DNA from: Lachnospira hominis (ex Liu et al. 2021)
GTDB lineage: Bacteria > Bacillota > Clostridia > Lachnospirales > Lachnospiraceae
DNA length: 64,000 bases
Assembly: GCF_014287955.1 (NCBI RefSeq)
Contig: NZ_JACOPD010000001.1
Span: 248,001 to 312,000, forward strand
Reading direction: 5' to 3'
The notes below the pieces were generated by a model. The model saw only the letters and a program-made list of their open reading frames with translations. It was not told where the DNA came from and did no database searches. Positions 47,552 through 55,253 of the stretch are shown here, one piece after another. Position 1 is the first letter of the stretch; the number at the start of each line of letters is the position of its first letter. The position numbers and the translations under genes are program-made.

Positions 47552-47569
47552 TTGTTATATTTTAGACAA
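47552..47569 (-). promoter_or_regulatory. Rex-like operator at the xfp promoter
   Basis: The plus strand reads TTGTTAT-ATTT-TAGACAA, matching 11 of 14 fixed positions of the clostridial Rex pattern TTGTTAA-N4-TTAACAA. It overlaps TAAAAT (47559-47564 on the minus strand), the likely -10 of a TTGTAA-17-TAAAAT promoter for xfp. Other -35/-10 pairs further upstream are possible. Suggests NADH/NAD control; weak on its own, stronger because the divergent promoter has one too. Confidence 0.4.
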
Positions 47570-47745
47570 TGATTTTATTCTTTACAATACCCAAATCCTA
47601 TTACTTTTTTCAAAAGTTACCTATTCCGACTTGTATTAATGTGTATAAAGCAAGTCAAAACTACAGATTTACACAGACTTAATAATCATAATCAATTTAT
47701 TACATATTTTTATCAGAAAACTTAATACAAATCCACCAAATTATT

Positions 47746-47783
47746 TTGACATTTCGGTACTAATTTGTTAAAATAATAGCAAA
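47746..47783 (+). promoter_or_regulatory. adh promoter with Rex-like operator
   Basis: TTGACA (47746-47751) and TAAAAT (47769-47774), 17-bp spacer. TTGTTAA-AATA-ATAGCAA at 47766-47783 matches 12 of 14 fixed positions of the Rex consensus and covers the -10. Redox repression of an alcohol dehydrogenase by Rex is common in clostridia; here it is inferred. The rest of this 328-bp intergenic region is AT-rich with no other clear element. Confidence 0.55.
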
Positions 47784-47831
47784 GGTATTTACATCTTGAT
47801 TTTTTAAATAAAACATGGAGGAACTATTATT

Positions 47832-48980
47832 ATGGTAAACAGAATTGTATTAAACGAAACATCTTATCATGGTGCAGGAGCTATCAACTCAATTCCTGAT
47901 GAAGTAAATGTACGTGGATTTAAAAAGGCATTTGTATGTTCAGACCCTGACCTCATCAAGTTTAATGTAACAAAGAAGGTTACTGACGTTCTTGACAAAG
48001 CAGGGCTTGCCTATGAGATTTATTCAAATATCAAACCAAATCCTACAATTGAAAATGTACAGACCGGTGTTGCAGCATTCAAAGCTTCAGGTGCTGACTA
48101 CATAATTGCAATCGGCGGCGGTTCATCAATGGATACAGCAAAGGCTGTCGGCATTATTATCAATAATCCTGAGTTTGCTGATGTAAGAAGCCTCGAAGGC
48201 GTTGCCCCTACTAAGAAACCATGTGTTCCTATTATAGCAGTTCCTACTACCGCAGGTACGGCAGCAGAAGTTACTATTAACTACGTTATCACAGATGTCG
48301 AAAAGAAACGTAAATTCGTATGTGTTGATACACATGATATTCCTGTAATCGCAGTTATTGACTCAGACATGATGTCAAGCATGCCAAAGGGTCTTACAGC
48401 CGCAACAGGCATGGATGCACTTACACATGCCATCGAAGGTTATACTACAAAAGCCGCATGGGAAATGACAGACATGTTCCACTTAAAAGCTATTGAGATT
48501 ATATCTAACTCATTAAGAGGTGCTGTTGACAATACTCCAGAAGGACGTGAAGGCATGGCTCTCGGTCAGTATATCGCAGGTATGGGTTTCTCTAATGTAG
48601 GTCTTGGTATCGTTCATTCAATGGCTCATGCACTTGGTGCTGTATATGATACACCGCATGGCGTTGCCAATGCTATTCTTCTTCCAACAGTAATGGAATA
48701 CAATGCTCCATTCACAGGCGACAAATACAAATACATCGCAAAAGCAATGGGCGTTGAAGGCGTTGAAAATATGACTCAGGAAGAATATCGTAAAGCTGCT
48801 GTTGATGCAGTTAAGAAACTTTCTTCAGATGTTGGTATTCCTGCAAATCTCAAGGAAATTGCAAAAGAAGAGGATGTTCAGTTCTTATCTGAATCAGCTT
48901 ATGCTGATGCATGCCGTCCTGGTAACCCAAGAGACACATCAGTTGAAGAAATTGCAGCATTATATCGCTCACTTATGTAA
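47832..48980 (+). CDS. Iron-containing alcohol dehydrogenase
   Basis: NAD(P)H-dependent reductase of the group III (Fe) family, 382 residues, close to lactaldehyde reductase or 1,3-propanediol dehydrogenase. NAD-binding IAIGGGSSMDTAKAVGII (about 95-112); metal ligands in GMDALTHAIEGY (Asp, His) and GIVHSMAHALGAVYDTPHG (about 258-276, two His). Role: regenerating NAD during sugar fermentation. GGAGG is 10 nt before the ATG. The exact aldehyde (lactaldehyde, acetaldehyde or other) cannot be told. Confidence 0.92.
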   Translation: MVNRIVLNETSYHGAGAINSIPDEVNVRGFKKAFVCSDPDLIKFNVTKKVTDVLDKAGLAYEIYSNIKPNPTIENVQTGVAAFKASGADYIIAIGGGSSMDTAKAVGIIINNPEFADVRSLEGVAPTKKPCVPIIAVPTTAGTAAEVTINYVITDVEKKRKFVCVDTHDIPVIAVIDSDMMSSMPKGLTAATGMDALTHAIEGYTTKAAWEMTDMFHLKAIEIISNSLRGAVDNTPEGREGMALGQYIAGMGFSNVGLGIVHSMAHALGAVYDTPHGVANAILLPTVMEYNAPFTGDKYKYIAKAMGVEGVENMTQEEYRKAAVDAVKKLSSDVGIPANLKEIAKEEDVQFLSESAYADACRPGNPRDTSVEEIAALYRSLM

Positions 48981-49055
48981 TTTCACTAAATTATGTTATT
49001 GCAACAGCTGACAGATTCCTATGTAATTACGGATTTTACCTCTCTGTACGCAATA

Positions 49056-49101
49056 AAATCCGACCGGACAACATTTAACTGCTGCCCGGTCGGATTTTTC
49101 T
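49056..49101 (+). terminator. Terminator after adh
   Basis: AAATCCGACCGG (49056-49067) pairs with CCGGTCGGATTT (49086-49097), then TTTTC. The A-run on the left may also stop minus-strand transcription. Confidence 0.9.
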
Positions 49102-49123
49102 ATTCTTGTATGTTACAGAGAAC

Positions 49124-49152
49124 CCACATTTTTTGATGTGGTTTTATTTTTT
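49124..49152 (+). terminator. Second terminator hairpin downstream of adh
   Basis: CCACAT/ATGTGG with a 6-nt T-rich loop followed by TTTTATTTTTTT. A back-up terminator before the convergent FAD protein gene. Confidence 0.6.
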
Positions 49153-49206
49153 TATGTAATTTTATTTTTTTTTGCATTTATCACTTTTTAAATTTCTCAC
49201 AGAAAA

Positions 49207-50601
49207 CTAAATAAGCTTTCTTCCCATAAGGACACCCATCACAGATGCCATCATAAGACCTCTTGTCCATCCGCTTGAATCGCCAAGACAGTATAGATGT
49301 TCTACATTTGTATTCAGATTTTCATCCATTTTAACCTTATTACTGTAAAATTTCAATTCCGGAGAATACAAAAGAGTCTCTGTACTTGCAAAACCCGGAA
49401 CAACATGGTCTACTGCCTGTATGAAATTAATAATATTAACCATTGCACGATATGGCATTGCTGCTGTAATATCGCCAGCAACCGCATCAGGCAGTGTCGG
49501 TTTTACATTGGACTGTGCAAGTTCCTTCTGCCATGTTCTCTTTCCGTCAAGAATATCACCATAACGCTGTACCATAATCTGACCGGCTCCAAGCATATTT
49601 GTAAGTTCTCCGACTTTTTTAGCATATTCAATCGGCTGGTTAAATGGCTCAGTAAAATTATGCGAACATAAGATTGCAAGATTTGTATTGTTAGATTTTA
49701 AATCTTTATATGAATGTCCATTTACAACTGCAAGATTGTCATCATAATTTTCCTGGCTTACAAATCCTCCCGGATTCTGACAGAATGTTCTCACTTTATT
49801 CTTAAATGGTCTTGGATATCCTATAAGTTTTGATTCATACAAAACATTGTTGACATCCTCCATAATTTCATTGCGTACTTCAACACGCACACCTATATCA
49901 ACAGTTCCCGGCTTATGCATGATATCATACTTTGCACACAATTTTTCAAGCCACTCGGCACCTCTTCTTCCTGTTGCAATAATAACATCATCGCCATAAA
50001 TTTCTGTTTCATCACTGACACCAACAGTCTTTTTAATACGTATGCCGACACACTTATTTTCCTCTAAAATAATATCTTCACATGTATAGCCAAACATTAT
50101 CTCAACACCATGCTCAACAAGGAAATCTTCTATGCTTGCATATATTTCCTGTGCTTTTTCTGTTCCAAGATGTCTTATTGGACAATCTACAAGTTTAAGC
50201 CCTGACTGAATTGCACGTTTACGGATTTCCTTTACCTTTTCACCCTGATTAATACCCTCAACATGAGTATCAGCTCCAAATTCCAGATAAATTTTGTCTG
50301 TATAATCAATAAGACTCTGTGCAAAATCTTCCCCTATAAGTGATGGCAGATCTCCACCAACTTCATATGACAAAGACAGTTTTCCATCCGAAAATGCCCC
50401 GGCTCCTGAAAAACCCGCTGTAATATTGCAAGGTTCACATCCAACACATTTTTTGGTTTTACTCTTAGGACAGTTTCTCTTATGAATACTGCTGCCTTTT
50501 TCAACCATTATTATCTTTTTCTTACTTCCGTTCTTTATAAGTTCAAGTGCCGTAAAAATACCGGCTGGTCCACTTCCTACAATAACAACATCTGCTTTCA
50601 T
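49207..50601 (-). CDS. FAD-dependent oxidoreductase of unknown substrate
   Basis: About 464 residues. N-terminal FAD motif VVIVGSGPAGIFTALELI (about 5-22), a cysteine cluster KRNCPKSKTKKCVGCEPC (about 43-60) followed by NITAGFSGAGAFSDGKLSLS, a second dinucleotide motif DDVIIATGRRGAEWLEKLC and a C-terminal CLGDSSGWTRGLMMASVMG. This is the conserved NAD(P)/FAD-dependent oxidoreductase family of anaerobes without an assigned reaction; the CxxC-like cluster could bind metal or be redox active. GGAGGG lies 9 nt before the ATG at 50601. Confidence 0.82.
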   Translation of the reverse strand: MKADVVIVGSGPAGIFTALELIKNGSKKKIIMVEKGSSIHKRNCPKSKTKKCVGCEPCNITAGFSGAGAFSDGKLSLSYEVGGDLPSLIGEDFAQSLIDYTDKIYLEFGADTHVEGINQGEKVKEIRKRAIQSGLKLVDCPIRHLGTEKAQEIYASIEDFLVEHGVEIMFGYTCEDIILEENKCVGIRIKKTVGVSDETEIYGDDVIIATGRRGAEWLEKLCAKYDIMHKPGTVDIGVRVEVRNEIMEDVNNVLYESKLIGYPRPFKNKVRTFCQNPGGFVSQENYDDNLAVVNGHSYKDLKSNNTNLAILCSHNFTEPFNQPIEYAKKVGELTNMLGAGQIMVQRYGDILDGKRTWQKELAQSNVKPTLPDAVAGDITAAMPYRAMVNIINFIQAVDHVVPGFASTETLLYSPELKFYSNKVKMDENLNTNVEHLYCLGDSSGWTRGLMMASVMGVLMGRKLI

Positions 50602-50879
50602 AATCTGACCCTCCATCAATAACCATATTTGTGCATTATCAGTTCATTACATACTATTTTATTTTACTATATATTAGCAAAAAAGTATACGTTTCTTTTT
50701 ATATTATACATCGTGCCATAACTACACATGTATAATATTATAGTTTATTATTTCATAAAAGCAGCCTTTAAATTATATATGATTCTTCCTGCTTTTTTAA
50801 TGTTTTATGTGGTATTTCCCTTATTTTTCCTTGTTATGTGCCGATTAAGCTTATAAATTTCACTTTTTAATTATCAATA
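50602..50879 (-). other. AT-rich intergenic region upstream of the FAD oxidoreductase
   Basis: No gene seen. It must hold the oxidoreductase promoter: a TATAAT lies in ATGTATAATATAAAAAG on the minus strand but without a good -35. ACATGTATAAT here resembles ATACATGTATTAT at 50908-50920, a possible shared regulator site, too weak to call. Confidence 0.35.
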
Positions 50880-50908
50880 TTGACATTATAATATCCATTG
50901 CATAAAAT
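50880..50908 (+). promoter_or_regulatory. Promoter of the 2-hydroxyacid dehydrogenase gene
   Basis: TTGACA (50880-50885) and TAAAAT (50903-50908), 17-bp spacer. Transcription would start near 50915, so the leader consists almost only of the hairpin and ribosome-binding element at 50929-50996. Confidence 0.75.
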
Positions 50909-50928
50909 TATACATGTATTATATTTAG

Positions 50929-50996
50929 AAACAAGGAGGTTAAGTCCTCTCCCCGCCATAGGACTCGGATTTTTGCTCCGCAAAAACAAGGAGGAT
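50929..50996 (+). repeat. Single-copy leader element related to the panT 52-bp repeat
   Basis: Order of parts: ACAAGGAGG (SD copy 50933-50939), GTCCT...AGGAC hairpin (50944-50964) containing CTCTCCCCG, CTCGGAT, then TTTTTGC-TCC-GCAAAAA (50970-50986), then CAAGGAGG (50988-50994), 7 nt before the ATG. The order and many bases match the panT units, and both hairpins are kept with changed bases (TTTTTGC/GCAAAAA against TTTTGC/GCAAAA), which supports an RNA structure. Confidence 0.8.
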
Positions 50997-51001
50997 TTTA
51001 T

Positions 51002-52003
51002 ATGAAGGCATTAATTTACACAGGTCATCCTGCATGGAAGGAAAGTCTCAATCCCATAATTAAGTCAAGATGGGAACAGCATATCAATGAAATCCCGGAA
51101 ATTGAAAGTTTCCGTCTGTACAGCGTATACCACCAGTCTCAAAAGGACATCGAATCGCAGCTTAAAGATGAGGAAATACTTATAGGTTTTAATATAGATA
51201 ATTATCTTAACGAGTCATTTTTTGAACGTCATCCTAATCTTAAATATATTTCGACACTTGCTATGGGATATGGCAATTTTGACCGTGACGCTGCAAAAAA
51301 ACACAATGTAACTCTTACAAACACAGTTTATGGTGCACAGACAATTGCCCAGTTTACAATGGCACTGCTTCTCGATATATGCCATGATATACGTGGCAAT
51401 AGTGACTTTATCAAAAAAGCTCCTGATAATGTACTTTCAGGCGGTACTTTTTTTAATCCTATTGACAGGCAGATTGAATTATACGGCAAAACACTTGGCA
51501 TTATCGGATTGGGACACGTAGGTCTCTGGGTTGCACGCATGGCACAGGGCTTTGGAATGAAAGTCATCGCATCCAGCCACCACATAAAAACCGGTCCCGA
51601 ATATGCTTCAATTGAACAGGTAAGTACAGAGGAAATTTATGCAAGAGCTGATGTAATCTCGCTCAACTGTTCTGCTAATCCATCAACTGTCAACATTATT
51701 AATAAGGAAAGCATCAGCAAAATGAAGGATGGTGTTATCATTATTAATCCTTCTCGAGGCAGTCTTATCGACGAGGACGCACTCTGTGAAGCACTTAAAA
51801 GCGGCAAAGTATACGCTGCCGGACTTGATGCAACATCAGCAGACAACTCGCACTCACACATTCCGCTTATGGATTGTCCTAATGCCATAATTACTCCACA
51901 TATTGCATGGTCACCAAGTGAGGCACAGCTTCGCGTTGTTGATGTTGCAATGGCTAATGTAAAAGCCTGGATTAACGGACACCCTGAAAGCTCAATAATC
52001 TGA
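51002..52003 (+). CDS. D-isomer-specific 2-hydroxyacid dehydrogenase
   Basis: NAD-dependent enzyme of 333 residues. The Rossmann motif is LGIIGLGHVGLWVARMAQGFG (about 163-183). Catalytic elements are the Arg in LNCSANPSTVNIINKES, an acidic GLDATSADN and the His in ITPHIAWSPSEAQLR. Substrates in this family range over hydroxypyruvate, glyoxylate, phosphoglycerate and D-lactate; sequence does not settle it. Its ribosome binding site is part of the repeat-like leader. Confidence 0.88.
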   Translation: MKALIYTGHPAWKESLNPIIKSRWEQHINEIPEIESFRLYSVYHQSQKDIESQLKDEEILIGFNIDNYLNESFFERHPNLKYISTLAMGYGNFDRDAAKKHNVTLTNTVYGAQTIAQFTMALLLDICHDIRGNSDFIKKAPDNVLSGGTFFNPIDRQIELYGKTLGIIGLGHVGLWVARMAQGFGMKVIASSHHIKTGPEYASIEQVSTEEIYARADVISLNCSANPSTVNIINKESISKMKDGVIIINPSRGSLIDEDALCEALKSGKVYAAGLDATSADNSHSHIPLMDCPNAIITPHIAWSPSEAQLRVVDVAMANVKAWINGHPESSII

Positions 52004-52062
52004 CATAATGCGTACCGGTTCCCTTAAATCCGTATTTTTACTTATATTTTTATAAATTTTTG

Positions 52063-52091
52063 TTGCTACCTTCTACCGTATTTGGTATTCT
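52063..52091 (+). promoter_or_regulatory. Promoter of xpt
   Basis: TTGCTA (52063-52068) and TATTCT (52086-52091), 17-bp spacer, about 30 bp before the start codon. The short leader leaves no room for a purine riboswitch. Confidence 0.55.
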
Positions 52092-52122
52092 AGAGAATAT
52101 AAAAATATACACGGAGGCTATA

Positions 52123-52728
52123 ATGAACTTTTTAGAGGAAAGAATTATTAAAGATGGCATCGTTAAAGAAGGTAATGTATTAAAAGTTGACAGTTTTTTA
52201 AATCATCAGATGGATATTGCATTATTTGACCAGATTGGAAAAGAATTCAAACGCCGTTTTGCTAAAGAAAAGATTAATAAAATTGTAACTGTTGAAGCTT
52301 CAGGAATCGGCATTGCATGTATCGTGGCAAGACATTTCAATGTTCCTGTTGTATTTGCCAAAAAATCAAAAAGCATTAATATTGAAGGCGAAATGTACGT
52401 TGCCGAGGTTGAGTCATTTACACACAAATGCAAAAATCAGGTTATTGTATCCAAGAAATTCTTAAATCCAGAGGACCACGTTCTTATAATTGATGATTTC
52501 CTCGCAAACGGATGTGCACTTCAGGGACTTATTTCTATTGTAAATGAGGCTGGTGCTTCTGTCGAAGGTATCGGGATTGTAATTGAAAAAGGGTTCCAAA
52601 GTGGAGGTCAGATTATCAGAAATCTCGGTTATCATCTTGAGTCACTTGCAATTGTTGATGCTATGGATGCTTCCACAGGCAAAGTAACTTTTCGTGAACA
52701 GCCTGAATGGAATTCCGAGCAGCTATAA
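52123..52728 (+). CDS. xpt: Xanthine phosphoribosyltransferase
   Basis: Salvages xanthine with PRPP to XMP. About 201 residues. PRPP-binding motif [18 protein letters not shown] (about 123-140); N-terminal [26 protein letters not shown] split as in Bacillus Xpt; [30 protein letters not shown] lies before the ATG at 52123; the frame is open 21 codons further upstream but without a site, and that stretch contains the promoter. Confidence 0.93.
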   Translation: MNFLEERIIKDGIVKEGNVLKVDSFLNHQMDIALFDQIGKEFKRRFAKEKINKIVTVEASGIGIACIVARHFNVPVVFAKKSKSINIEGEMYVAEVESFTHKCKNQVIVSKKFLNPEDHVLIIDDFLANGCALQGLISIVNEAGASVEGIGIVIEKGFQSGGQIIRNLGYHLESLAIVDAMDASTGKVTFREQPEWNSEQL

Positions 52729-52737
52729 CATATGTAC

Positions 52738-52784
52738 AAAAAGAATTCTGCTTATGGACAATGCCCGTGTGCAGAATTCTTTTT
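52738..52784. terminator. Bidirectional terminator between xpt and bile salt hydrolase
   Basis: AAAAAGAATTCTGC (52738-52751) pairs with GCAGAATTCTTTTT (52771-52784), a 14-bp perfect stem with A- and T-runs at its base. Confidence 0.92.
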
Positions 52785-52795
52785 GTAATAGTTAA

Positions 52796-53779
52796 TCAAT
52801 TCTGATAATTTATATGCTGTCCGTTGACAAGCGGATATCTCTTTAATCCGCTGCTTTCAAGGTCTTCCCTGTTCATATCAACAGCTGAAATCTGACTGTT
52901 TTCATATGTTGTATAATAATATATTCCTTTTGCGGCATTCCAGCATGACGTATATATTGTTATCTCATATTTTCCATCTGCAACTTCACAGCATCCACGC
53001 TGCTGTTCAACGCTTCCAAGTATATGGAAAAACTGGCTTACGCTTTCATTTTCAGAATCACCGGAACGTGAATTCATCTTCGTATAAGCTACTCTTGCAA
53101 ATCTTGAACGGGATGATAAATCTCCCGGAAGTCCAATAGTGCCCATTCCTCTGCTGTACATATTTAAGTCAACGCCTGATGCAAATGTATTAACAGGCTG
53201 CTTTGGTGAAAGTCCTGCATAATCCGCAAGTATAAGCATCTGAATATCAAATGGTGGATTGTTTGTAAGTACACCTACAGGATTATCGTATACCTTTAAT
53301 CCGTCCTTTACAGATTCTACTGTTATAGCTTCATTCTCATCTGCAATAATCCAGTGAAGCTGTGCTGCCGGAAACATCTCACTGTACGGTGTGCCGACAA
53401 GATTAATCCTCATCAGCAGACTCCTTACCTCTTTTACACTTGAACACTGGCTTAAAACCCATGGTATAAATTCATACTGTGATACATTTTCTTTCTCATC
53501 AGCCTCTGTATCCGGTTCTGCATAGACTGCATTTCCAACGAAATTAAGTCCTGCCATTCCAAGCCCCTTCTCATTGACTGCATCATAATACAATGGATAA
53601 TTATCAGCAACATGTGCCATTCCGATTATTGCAAAATGTTCTGACATATCCCCCATATATCTGAAATGAAGCGGATAATTTCTTGGCATAACTGTTACTT
53701 CTTCGCCATATGCGAATTCATAATCAAGTGTCCTTCCCATATAAAAATCTTTTGTCTTATAAGTTGCTGCTGTACACAT
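52796..53779 (-). CDS. Bile salt hydrolase (choloylglycine hydrolase family)
   Basis: N-terminal-nucleophile amidase that releases glycine or taurine from conjugated bile acids; intracellular. 327 residues. Catalytic Cys2 follows the initiator Met (MCTAATYK); other family residues present are R16 and D19 (GRTLDYE), N79 (GMAGLNFVG), N173 (LTNNPPFD) and R226 (SSRSRFARV). Penicillin V acylases share the fold, but these residues and the YSRGMGTIGLPGD stretch fit bile salt hydrolase better. AAAAGGAG precedes the ATG. Co-transcribed 19 nt after a MATE pump, which points to bile tolerance in the gut. Confidence 0.92.
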   Translation of the reverse strand: MCTAATYKTKDFYMGRTLDYEFAYGEEVTVMPRNYPLHFRYMGDMSEHFAIIGMAHVADNYPLYYDAVNEKGLGMAGLNFVGNAVYAEPDTEADEKENVSQYEFIPWVLSQCSSVKEVRSLLMRINLVGTPYSEMFPAAQLHWIIADENEAITVESVKDGLKVYDNPVGVLTNNPPFDIQMLILADYAGLSPKQPVNTFASGVDLNMYSRGMGTIGLPGDLSSRSRFARVAYTKMNSRSGDSENESVSQFFHILGSVEQQRGCCEVADGKYEITIYTSCWNAAKGIYYYTTYENSQISAVDMNREDLESSGLKRYPLVNGQHINYQN

Positions 53780-53798
53780 ATAGCACTCTCCTTTTCAT

Positions 53799-55121
53799 TT
53801 ATTTTGATTTTGAACGGACAAATATATAAAATGATACTACCGCTGTTATTAATTCTGTTATCCAGAATGCATGCCATACTCCTGCTGCTCCGATAATACG
53901 GCTTAATATAAATGCTGCCGGTATTATTACAGCAACGTATCTTAAAGCAGAAATAACAAGTGACGGACCACCTTTTCCAAGTCCTTCCAATGCACCTGAT
54001 GATGCAACTGACACAGAAGATACTATAAATCCCAGACCAATTATCCTTAGTGCTGTCCGTCCTGCACTTATTGTGTCCGCATTTGTTGTAAACAAACCAA
54101 TAAGCTCTCCAGGAAATACAAAGCAAAGTATTGTACCTGCTGCCATTATTAAAGCAACCAGAACAAGCGATGTTCTGTATATTTCCTCAACTCTTTTATG
54201 CTCACCGGCACCATAATTATATCCTATAAGCGGTCTCATTCCCTGAACAATTCCGTTTGCCGGAAGGTAAAGAAATGTCTGTAATTTATAGTAAACACCA
54301 AGCACAAATACGTAAGTTTGGGAAAACGCCGCAAGAATAACATTTAATGCTGATATAAGAAGTGATGGCAGTGCAAGGCTAAGACTTGCCGGTATTCCTA
54401 TTGCATAAAGTCTCTTACACATATCTTTTTGCGGAATCATATACTCTTTTTTATATTTAACAGAAATAGGTTTTACTATGTATAAAATTATATATGCAAT
54501 TGCACATACCGACTGACCTATTCCGGTCGCAAGTGCTGCACCTTCTATTCCCATTCTCGGTGCCGGGCCAAGTCCAAATATAAGTACCGGATCAAGTATT
54601 ATATTTACAATACAGCCTGCCAGCATACATACCATTGATGCCGTCATTCTGCCGACTGCCTGAAATGTTTTCTCAAATACAAGTTCCCACGAAAGTGCCA
54701 CTGAAAATGCAAATGCTACATTTGTATATTGCACACCAAGACTTAGTATCTCACTATCATCTGTGAACATTCTAAGGAACCATGGCATAACTGTTATACC
54801 AATTACAGTAAACACAAGGCCATGGACAGTACCCAGAAATAATCCCTGACTGGCTGCTTTATCAGCTCTTTTCCTATCTCCTGCTCCGAGATAAAATGAT
54901 ACAACTGCATTAATTCCTATACCAAATCCAATCATAATTGAACTTATAAGATTCTGAATTGGAAATACAAGTGAAAGTGCCGTCATGGCATTCTCGCTCA
55001 TCTTCGCTACAAACAGGCTGTCAACAATATTATACAACGAATTTACCATCATTGATATAACCATTGGCATTCCCATCTTTAATATAAGTTTTAATACATT
55101 TTCTGTTTTCATATTTTTCAT
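53799..55121 (-). CDS. MATE family efflux transporter
   Basis: Cation-coupled multidrug antiporter, 440 residues, 12 membrane segments in two halves. Signature parts are GMPMVISMMVNSLYNIVDSLFV at the N-terminus (written here as a short stretch), PIQNLISSIMIGFGIGINAV, QAVGRMTASMVCMLAGCIVN and GIVQGMRPLIGYNYGAGEHK. It precedes the bile salt hydrolase gene, so export of bile acids or related compounds is a reasonable but unproven guess. GAGGAG lies 11 nt before the ATG. A small overlapping frame covers its start. Confidence 0.92.
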   Translation of the reverse strand: MKNMKTENVLKLILKMGMPMVISMMVNSLYNIVDSLFVAKMSENAMTALSLVFPIQNLISSIMIGFGIGINAVVSFYLGAGDRKRADKAASQGLFLGTVHGLVFTVIGITVMPWFLRMFTDDSEILSLGVQYTNVAFAFSVALSWELVFEKTFQAVGRMTASMVCMLAGCIVNIILDPVLIFGLGPAPRMGIEGAALATGIGQSVCAIAYIILYIVKPISVKYKKEYMIPQKDMCKRLYAIGIPASLSLALPSLLISALNVILAAFSQTYVFVLGVYYKLQTFLYLPANGIVQGMRPLIGYNYGAGEHKRVEEIYRTSLVLVALIMAAGTILCFVFPGELIGLFTTNADTISAGRTALRIIGLGFIVSSVSVASSGALEGLGKGGPSLVISALRYVAVIIPAAFILSRIIGAAGVWHAFWITELITAVVSFYIFVRSKSK

Positions 55122-55239
55122 TATCTTCCGTTCTCCTCAAAAAAACATATCTTAACTTCAATATCATAACAAATAACATCATAATAAGTGCCACAATACC
55201 AAGTATAACAAGAAGCTGCGAAGCCACATTTGACCTCAC
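55030..55239 (-). CDS. Possible small membrane protein overlapping the MATE start (doubtful)
   Basis: A 69-codon frame from a GTG at 55239 encodes VASQLLVILGIVALIMMLFV, a good membrane helix, followed by the basic KLRYVFLRRTEDNEKYENRK. The helix lies in the 118-nt gap before the MATE gene, and the tail overlaps MATE in another frame. There is no ribosome binding site before the GTG, and AT-rich sequence easily makes hydrophobic frames, so this may be chance. Confidence 0.22.
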   Translation of the reverse strand: MRSNVASQLLVILGIVALIMMLFVMILKLRYVFLRRTEDNEKYENRKCIKTYIKDGNANGYINDGKFVV

Positions 55240-55253
55240 AGCTTATATTATAA

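Noticed and set aside
49124-49152. Regulatory hairpin for the FAD oxidoreductase
   Set aside because: It lies downstream of both convergent genes and has a T-run on the plus strand; best read as a back-up terminator of adh.
52004-52122. Purine riboswitch before xpt
   Set aside because: The leader after the promoter is only about 25 nt and no TATA...ATATGG-type purine aptamer is visible.
53695-54126. 143-codon minus-strand frame overlapping the MATE and bile salt hydrolase genes
   Set aside because: It runs in another frame over two well-supported genes and has a composition typical of a shadow frame.
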